A stretch of DNA of 7,238 nt. It comes from Alphaproteobacteria bacterium (GTDB lineage Bacteria; Pseudomonadota; Alphaproteobacteria; Rhodospirillales; Rhodospirillaceae). A program made the position numbers and the translations under genes. Where the stretch lies: NCBI GenBank assembly GCA_015228695.1, contig JADGDA010000125.1, forward strand, positions 1 to 7,238, written 5' to 3'. Below are positions 1-4,168 of the stretch, piece after piece. The notes below the pieces were generated by a model. The model was given only the letters and a program-made list of their open reading frames with translations, was not told the origin of the DNA and made no database searches. How positions within the stretch are numbered: position 1 is the first letter of the stretch; every line of letters begins with the position of its first letter.

Positions 1-38
1 TCTGTAGGCCGTGGGTTCGAATCCCGCCGGGGAGGCCA
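1..38 (+). tRNA. 3' end of a tRNA gene (partial, isoacceptor unresolved)
   Basis: This is the 3' part of a tRNA cut by the window edge. The T-stem GTGGG (11-15), T-loop TTCGAAT (16-22) and stem CCCGC (23-27) pair with one G-U. They are followed by the acceptor 3' strand CGGGGAG (28-34), discriminator G (35) and an encoded CCA (36-38). Bases 1-5 (TCTGT) would be the 3' strand of the anticodon stem and 6-10 (AGGCC) a short variable loop, which argues against a class II tRNA such as Ser, Leu or Tyr. The anticodon lies outside the window, so the amino acid cannot be assigned. No clear terminator follows it before the hicAB promoter region. Confidence 0.88.
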
Positions 39-69
39 GTTTCTTACCGACCGTCGACCGGGCGGATCT

Positions 70-115
70 CGCACATTTTTGTACGACACCCTTGAGCGGC
101 GCACATTTCTGTGCG
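70..115 (+). promoter_or_regulatory. Paired palindromic operators upstream of hicAB (predicted HicB sites)
   Basis: There are two 16-bp inverted repeats with 4-nt centres. Site 1 (70-85) is CGCACA-TTTT-TGTACG, with one arm mismatch. Site 2 (100-115) is CGCACA-TTTC-TGTGCG, with perfect arms. The sites agree at 14 of 16 positions and their centres are exactly 30 bp apart, close to three helical turns. They sit 53-98 bp upstream of the hicA start. A -10-like TATATT lies just downstream at 127-132, without a good -35. HicB antitoxins with a helix-turn-helix repress their own operon, so these are the natural candidates for its operators. The binding assignment is inference; the repeats themselves are plain in the sequence. 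Confidence 0.7.
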
Positions 116-167
116 AGATTTCCAGTTATATTCGGACTTAATTTTATCCAGCGGAAGAGACGTCATT

Positions 168-380
168 ATGAACGGAAATGAATTCATCAAGCATGTCAAG
201 GCGAGAGCCAAAGCAAAAGGTCTTCCGGTGCGTTTCGAGGCGGGGGCGGGAAAGGGCAGTCACGGGCGGCTTTACGTCGGATCGGCCTTCACCACCATCA
301 AGGACCGTCGCAAGGACATCGGCCCCGGCCTACGGGCAAAAATGTTGAAGGATTTGGGTTTTACGCACGACACAGAATGA
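168..380 (+). CDS. hicA: HicA family toxin (mRNA interferase)
   Basis: A 70-residue protein of usual HicA size (roughly 60-90 residues). HicA toxins have a dsRBD-like fold and cleave mRNA without ribosomes, stopping translation until neutralised by HicB. The family signature is visible: an N-terminal helix (about residues 4-18), then the glycine-rich strand with G30-S31-H32, where H32 is the expected catalytic histidine, then a basic strand with TTIKDRRKDIGPG (42-54) and a C-terminal helix ending in KMLKDLGF (58-65). I chose ATG 168, preceded by the purine-rich GGAAGAG (153-159). A longer reading frame opens at GTG 111, but that codon lies inside the second operator palindrome and adds an N-terminus foreign to the family. 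The stop at 378-380 is 11 nt from the preferred hicB start. Its AAA/AAG-rich codon use makes it less GC-rich than the neighbouring genes, in keeping with mobile toxin-antitoxin modules. Confidence 0.88.
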   Translation: MNGNEFIKHVKARAKAKGLPVRFEAGAGKGSHGRLYVGSAFTTIKDRRKDIGPGLRAKMLKDLGFTHDTE

Positions 381-391
381 AAGGGGCAATC

Positions 392-829
392 ATGACGCGA
401 CGATTTGCCTATCCGGCGACAGTCATCCAGGACGAAGACGGGTTTTGGTTGGTCACCTTCCCCGATGTTCCCGAAGCCGGGACCGACGACCGGGAGAAGT
501 CCGTGGCCCTGGCCGCTTCGGTGGACGCCTTGACGGTCGCTCTTGAAGGTTACATCGCCGATCGCCGCGCCATCCCCCAGCCGACCGCCCCCGCGCCGGA
601 GCAGGCGATCATCAGCCTGCCTCCGCTCGTGGCGGCAAAGGTGGCGTTGTACGAGGCCATGCGCGGCCGGGGCATCAGCAACGTGGACATGGCGCGGCGG
701 CTTGGCGTGACGGAGACCGTGGTCCGCCGTCTGCTCAACCCACGGCATGCCAGCCGAATCGATGCGGTGTGCGCCGCCCTGGCCGAGGTTGGGCTGACGG
801 CCGAATTGGTCACCCGCGACGCCGCCTGA
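392..829 (+). CDS. hicB: HicB family antitoxin with DNA-binding C-terminus
   Basis: A 145-residue antitoxin that should bind and block HicA and repress the operon. The N-terminal half (about 1-60) reads as the partial RNase H-like HicB fold: RFAYPATVIQDEDGFWLVTFPDVPEAGT, followed by the usual helix SVALAASVDALTVALEGYI. A Pro/Ala-rich linker (about 62-75) leads to a C-terminal helix-turn-helix, with NVDMARRLGVTETVVRRLLNP (97-117) as its core. I preferred ATG 392 because AAGGGG (381-386) lies 5 nt upstream and the protein then starts with the family's typical opening. An alternative ATG at 377 overlaps the hicA stop as ATGA and would add five residues. Gene order toxin-antitoxin is standard for hicAB. 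Both genes appear complete, so the module is likely functional. The HTH is what links this protein to the palindromes at 70-115. Confidence 0.9.
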   Translation: MTRRFAYPATVIQDEDGFWLVTFPDVPEAGTDDREKSVALAASVDALTVALEGYIADRRAIPQPTAPAPEQAIISLPPLVAAKVALYEAMRGRGISNVDMARRLGVTETVVRRLLNPRHASRIDAVCAALAEVGLTAELVTRDAA

Positions 830-877
830 GGAGCCGTCCGGTCCCCGACAACGGCCCAGGGAGCGTCGCGCACAGAC

Positions 878-916
878 CCGACAATGCGCCCGGCCCGTTG
901 ATTTGTCGGCTTTTTT
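878..916 (+). terminator. Intrinsic terminator of the hicAB operon
   Basis: The stem CCGACAA (878-884) pairs perfectly with TTGTCGG (903-909) across an 18-nt loop, then one C and six T (911-916). It lies 48 bp after the hicB stop and just short of the tRNA-Arg 3' end. Its T tract is on the + strand, so it serves hicAB. Read on the minus strand the hairpin is not followed by a T run, so I see no intrinsic terminator for the tRNA-Arg gene here. Confidence 0.75.
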
Positions 917-918
917 AA

Positions 919-995
919 TGGCGCGCCCGGAGAGACTCGAACTCCCAGCCTTCTGATTCGTAGTCAGATGCTCTATCCAATTGAGCTACGGGCGC
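919..995 (-). tRNA. tRNA-Arg(ACG)
   Basis: A complete 77-nt tRNA on the minus strand. Acceptor 5' strand GCGCCCG (995-989) pairs with CGGGCGC (929-923), with discriminator G at 922 and encoded CCA at 921-919. The anticodon loop is CTACGAA (963-957) with anticodon ACG (961-959), flanked by the CTGA/TCAG stem. The D-arm and T-arm (GGGAG-TTCGAGT-CTCTC, one G-U) are intact. A34 of bacterial tRNA-Arg(ACG) is normally deaminated to inosine by TadA, letting it read CGU, CGC and CGA. All stems pair, so it looks functional. It is transcribed toward hicAB, tail to tail with it. Confidence 0.97.
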
Positions 996-1027
996 AACGC
1001 GGAGGGGAGACCCTCGCGAGGTCGGGG

Positions 1028-1056
1028 ACCTTACCCATTTCGGGGGGGCGATGCAA
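1028..1056 (-). promoter_or_regulatory. Predicted promoter of tRNA-Arg
   Basis: On the minus strand, TTGCAT (1056-1051) and TAAGGT (1033-1028) are separated by 17 bp, placing transcription start near 1021 and giving a leader of about 25 nt before the mature 5' end at 995. The bases after the -10 are GC-rich (CCCCGACC), which in bacteria is typical of stringently controlled stable-RNA promoters. The -35 has four or five consensus bases; the -10 is weak (three of six). The spacer holds a run of seven C on this strand (1048-1042). Confidence 0.5.
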
Positions 1057-1092
1057 GAGCCCATTTTTTCGCATTTTTCCCGTCTGTTTTTC

Positions 1093-1156
1093 TTGGAGAT
1101 ACGGGGATTTGCGCATACAAATCGTCCTTGTCGGGACCTCGGGCTTTCGGTACAGT
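1093..1156 (+). promoter_or_regulatory. Two candidate promoters upstream of the lipoprotein gene
   Basis: The 257-bp gap 996-1252 contains no gene besides the tRNA promoter. Two sigma70-like pairs with 17-bp spacers occur on the + strand. One is TTGGAG (1093-1098) with TACAAA (1116-1121). The other is TTGTCG (1128-1133) with TACAGT (1151-1156), matching consensus at four of six positions in each box. The second would start transcription near 1163 and give a leader of about 90 nt. Both are weak predictions from spacing and base match only; nothing else distinctive is visible between 1157 and 1252. Confidence 0.35.
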
Positions 1157-1252
1157 GGAGATGGACGTTATTTTCAAAGGCTACTTTCAGCGTTCGCTGG
1201 CGTCGAGTCCCGGCTTCTTGGTCGCAACGACTGGTATTGGGTTGTCCGCTTG

Positions 1253-2473
1253 ATGGTTCTGTCGAAGAGTCGTTGTCTTACCCTCGGTGCGGCACTGCTG
1301 CTCACCGGGTGTTCGTTTGCGTCCGACGCGCTGTTTCCGACGCTGCGGGGGGGGGAGCCCCCGGCGTCGTCCGAGGGCGGAGTGCAGGGCGATCTGGGCG
1401 ACGCGGGTCCTCCGGTCCTGGGGAGCACCTATTTCGATCCCCCTTCCGTGACACCGGGCTCGCCGACGGGGACCTTCGTCGGCCGTAAGGTTTCGATCTA
1501 CCGCGAGGAGTTGCGTCAGCTTCAGGAAACCGTGCGTTCCCGCAACGCCGACCTTCAGCGCCTGCGCAATGATACCGCCCGTGATTCCGTCACCTACCAC
1601 GAGTTGGTGGGGGGGATTCAGGCGCGCCTACAGGTCGGGACGACCCCGGGCAATCCCGTGCTGACCGACCGGTGGAGCCAGTCCCAGCGCAGCCTCAACA
1701 AGATCAACGACGACATCGTCGCCATGAACCAGTTGGCGACGGTGGTCGCTTCCGATTCGGCCATGGCGGCCTATCTGCTGGATTCCGTGCGCGCCGCCTT
1801 CAATCTACAGGGCGCGGTCGAGGAAGACCATCGGCAGTTGCGCATCCTTGAGGACGAGACCAACCAGAACGTCGTTCTCATCGAGCGTCTGCTCACCGAA
1901 CTGTCGTCCGACGTCTCCCGCCAGCAGCAGTATCTCGCGAACGAGAAGGGCAACCTCAACACCCTTGCCGTCGCGGTCCAGAATGGCCAGCTCTACGGCG
2001 CCAGTCTCGGGAACCGCCTGCGCGCGGCGACGCCGCAGATCGCCAGCGCCGCGCCGGGCGTCAGCCCGTTGATCGCGCGCGGAAGGCCCGCCGGGCGTCC
2101 GACCTCCTTCGGTGGAGGTCCCGCCGAGTCGGCCGGGTACGCCTCCGGATACGCCAATGCCACCTTCGGCGGACAGCGGCCCCTGGTGGTGATCCGTTTC
2201 GACCACCCCAACGTCGCCTATGAGGAGGCCATGTATCAGGCCGTCGGGGCGGCTCTGGAGCGGCGTCCGAACGCCACGTTCGATCTGGTCGCGGTAACGC
2301 CGACCAGCCCGGGTCCGGGACAGACGGCGCTCGGCGCCAATTCGTCCCGCCGCAACGCCGAGGCGGTCCTGCGCTCGCTGACGAACATGGGGCTGCCTGC
2401 GGATCGTGTCCGTCTGTCGGCCATGAACAGCGCCGACGCCGTGACCAACGAGGTCCGCATTTACGTCCGCTGA
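1253..2473 (+). CDS. Outer-membrane lipoprotein with coiled-coil middle and OmpA-like C-terminus
   Basis: A 406-residue lipoprotein precursor not tied to a named gene. Start ATG 1253 is set by a clear lipoprotein signal: basic n-region (K5, R7), hydrophobic core, and lipobox L-L-T-G-C with C20 as the acylated residue. Ser21 after it predicts delivery to the outer membrane. No good Shine-Dalgarno precedes it. Residues 21-75 are Gly/Pro-rich and disordered. Residues 80-108 and about 185-235 are charged and helical, likely coiled coil, with many Gln/Asn/Glu/Arg. Residues 265-308 form a Gly/Pro/Ala linker. The last 95 residues (about 310-406) look like an OmpA-type peptidoglycan-binding fold, ending with SSRRNAEAVLRSLTNMGLP and a DRVRLSA strand. 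The expected peptidoglycan-contacting Asp is not seen, though the Arg pair is. A run of nine G at 1347-1355 lies just after the signal region. Frames opening upstream at 968 run through the antisense of the tRNA and are not real starts. Role inferred: envelope structure. Confidence 0.75.
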   Translation: MVLSKSRCLTLGAALLLTGCSFASDALFPTLRGGEPPASSEGGVQGDLGDAGPPVLGSTYFDPPSVTPGSPTGTFVGRKVSIYREELRQLQETVRSRNADLQRLRNDTARDSVTYHELVGGIQARLQVGTTPGNPVLTDRWSQSQRSLNKINDDIVAMNQLATVVASDSAMAAYLLDSVRAAFNLQGAVEEDHRQLRILEDETNQNVVLIERLLTELSSDVSRQQQYLANEKGNLNTLAVAVQNGQLYGASLGNRLRAATPQIASAAPGVSPLIARGRPAGRPTSFGGGPAESAGYASGYANATFGGQRPLVVIRFDHPNVAYEEAMYQAVGAALERRPNATFDLVAVTPTSPGPGQTALGANSSRRNAEAVLRSLTNMGLPADRVRLSAMNSADAVTNEVRIYVR

Positions 2474-2479
2474 GCCTGC

Positions 2480-2515
2480 CCCCGCGCGGCCCTCCCGCAT
2501 GGGTGGGAGGCGGGG
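2480..2515 (+). other. Strong GC-rich hairpin between lipoprotein and c-di-GMP genes
   Basis: Six base pairs, CCTCCC (2491-2496) with GGGAGG (2505-2510), extend outward after a left-side bulge through CCCCG (2480-2484... read as 2480-2483 plus G2484) pairing with CGGGG (2511-2515). It begins 7 nt after the lipoprotein stop. No T run follows, so it is not a standard intrinsic terminator. It could stabilise the upstream mRNA 3' end, reduce read-through, or hide the GTG at 2503, which sits in its loop-stem boundary. The pairing is visible; the role is inferred. Confidence 0.4.
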
Positions 2516-2550
2516 CCGTCCGGGTGCGGACGACATCTCTGGAGGCGCGA

Positions 2551-4161
2551 TTGTCCTCGGGAACCGCCGTTGGCGTCGGTGACGTCATCTCCGCCCTTTT
2601 GAGCCGGATTTCCGAGGCGGTCATCATCGCCGACGAGGCGGGCTGCGTCCTTCACATCAGCCGGACCGCCTCCGAGATGCTGCGATGGGGCGGCAGCCCC
2701 ACGGCGGCGGCTCTGGCGGCGGCCCTGTGCTCCGAGGGGGACACTTGGCGGGGCACCCTTCCCGTCGGCAACGGAAACGAAAAAACGGTCGTCCTCCACA
2801 AGAACCGCGACCGGCCCGGAATAATTCTGGCGTCCCTTGCCGAGGATGGGGAGGCGCCCGGAGAGACCGGTGTCGATCCCCTGACCGGCCTGCCCAACCG
2901 GGCCATTTTTCTCGACCGCCTCCACCAGTCCATTCTTGGCGCCTCGCGCTCGAAAAAGTCGGTGGCGATGCTGCTGGTCGGAGTCGACCGGTTGGCCATC
3001 GTCAACGACGCCCTGGGGTTCGGCGCGGGCGACCGCCTGCTGGCGGAGCTTGCCGGGCGGCTCAATCAATGCGTGCGCGCGACCGACGCGGTGACCCGCC
3101 TGGACGGCGACCATTTCGGTCTGGCGCTGGTCATCTCTTCCCTCACCGACAGCGTGCTCGTGGCCGAAAAGGTGTTCCACGCCGTCGCCAAGCCTTTCCT
3201 CATCGACGGGCGGGAACTGTTCATCACCGTCAGTATCGGCATCGGCCTTTATCCGGCGGATGCCGGGAATCAGGGCGATCTGATCAAGAAAAGCGAAAGC
3301 GCCCTGCGCTACGCCAAGTCCAGCGGCCGCAATCAGTACAAGTTCGTTTCAAACGACATGAACGCCCGCGCCCGCCACCGCCTGGAACTGGAAAGCCGCC
3401 TGCGCCGGGCGCTCATCCAGAAGGAATTCCTCGTCTACTACCAGCCCAAGGTCGACGTGGAAAGTTCCATGGTGGTGGGGATGGAGGCCCTGGTCCGGTG
3501 GAAGGACCCGGAACAGGGCATGATCTCCCCGGTCGATTTCATCCCCATCGCCGAGGAGACCGGACTCATCATCGGGATCGGCCATTTCGTTCTGGCCGAG
3601 GCCTGCCGTCAGAACGTCCAGTGGCTGGCGGAGGGGCTTCCCCACCTCAAGGTGTCGGTGAACGTGTCGGTGCGCCAGCTCCGCTCGCGCACCCTGGTGG
3701 ACGAGATCGGCATCGTCCTGCGCACGAGCGGATTGCCCGCCGAGATGCTGGAACTGGAAATCACCGAGAGCATGCTGGTGGACAACGTCGACGCGACGCT
3801 GGCCACGCTGCGGGCCATCCGCGACCTGGGGGTCGGGCTGTCCATCGACGACTTCGGCACCGGCTATTCCAGCCTCAGCTACCTCAGCCAGCTTCCGATC
3901 ACCACCATGAAGATCGACCGCGCCTTCGTCTCCGACGTGGAAAGCAACGGCAAGGCGGCGGAGATCGCCCGGGCCATCATCGGGCTGTCCAAGGGGCTGA
4001 AGCTCGACGTCATCGCCGAGGGCGCGGAGACCCTCGCCCACATCGACTTCCTGCGGGAACACGGCTGCGCCCTGGTGCAGGGCTTTTATTACAGCCGCCC
4101 CCTCCCCCCCAAAGAATTCGCCGAACTGGTCCGCCGCGGTCCGATCGTGAGGGATGCGTAG
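2551..4161 (+). CDS. PAS-GGDEF-EAL protein, probable c-di-GMP phosphodiesterase
   Basis: A 536-residue cytoplasmic protein with no membrane segment or signal peptide. Start TTG 2551 is preferred because GGAGG (2541-2545) lies 5 nt upstream; an in-frame GTG at 2503 falls inside the hairpin and lacks a site. Residues about 12-95 look like a PAS sensor (SEAVIIADEAGCVLHISRTASEML region). The GGDEF domain starts at DPLTGLPNR (109-117). Its signature is degenerate, D185-G-D-H-F189 in place of GGDEF, while the I-site R176-x-x-D179 sits at the canonical place. The EAL domain (about 285-530) has the full catalytic set: E312-A-L, N371, E403, D433-D434, K454, E490 and Q510. EAL domains hydrolyse c-di-GMP to pGpG. 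I infer an active phosphodiesterase controlled by PAS input and by nucleotide binding to a non-catalytic GGDEF domain. It is co-oriented with the lipoprotein gene 77 nt upstream and convergent with the Hsp70 gene 7 bp downstream. Confidence 0.9.
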   Translation: MSSGTAVGVGDVISALLSRISEAVIIADEAGCVLHISRTASEMLRWGGSPTAAALAAALCSEGDTWRGTLPVGNGNEKTVVLHKNRDRPGIILASLAEDGEAPGETGVDPLTGLPNRAIFLDRLHQSILGASRSKKSVAMLLVGVDRLAIVNDALGFGAGDRLLAELAGRLNQCVRATDAVTRLDGDHFGLALVISSLTDSVLVAEKVFHAVAKPFLIDGRELFITVSIGIGLYPADAGNQGDLIKKSESALRYAKSSGRNQYKFVSNDMNARARHRLELESRLRRALIQKEFLVYYQPKVDVESSMVVGMEALVRWKDPEQGMISPVDFIPIAEETGLIIGIGHFVLAEACRQNVQWLAEGLPHLKVSVNVSVRQLRSRTLVDEIGIVLRTSGLPAEMLELEITESMLVDNVDATLATLRAIRDLGVGLSIDDFGTGYSSLSYLSQLPITTMKIDRAFVSDVESNGKAAEIARAIIGLSKGLKLDVIAEGAETLAHIDFLREHGCALVQGFYYSRPLPPKEFAELVRRGPIVRDA

Positions 4162-4168
4162 GAGTACA

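Noticed and set aside
111..167. N-terminal extension of HicA from GTG 111
   Set aside because: The GTG is inside the second operator palindrome, has no ribosome site, and adds residues absent from the family; ATG 168 is preceded by a purine-rich site.
272..873. Minus-strand open frames opposite hicA and hicB
   Set aside because: They have low-complexity composition, no recognisable family, and overlap a well-supported operon.
1..995. Attachment-site direct repeats of a tRNA-borne genomic island
   Set aside because: I found no second copy of either tRNA 3' end in the window and no integrase gene, so an island cannot be claimed from this sequence.
968..1252. Longer lipoprotein frame starting at 968
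   Set aside because: It runs through the antisense strand of tRNA-Arg and its promoter; the lipoprotein signal peptide fixes the start at 1253.
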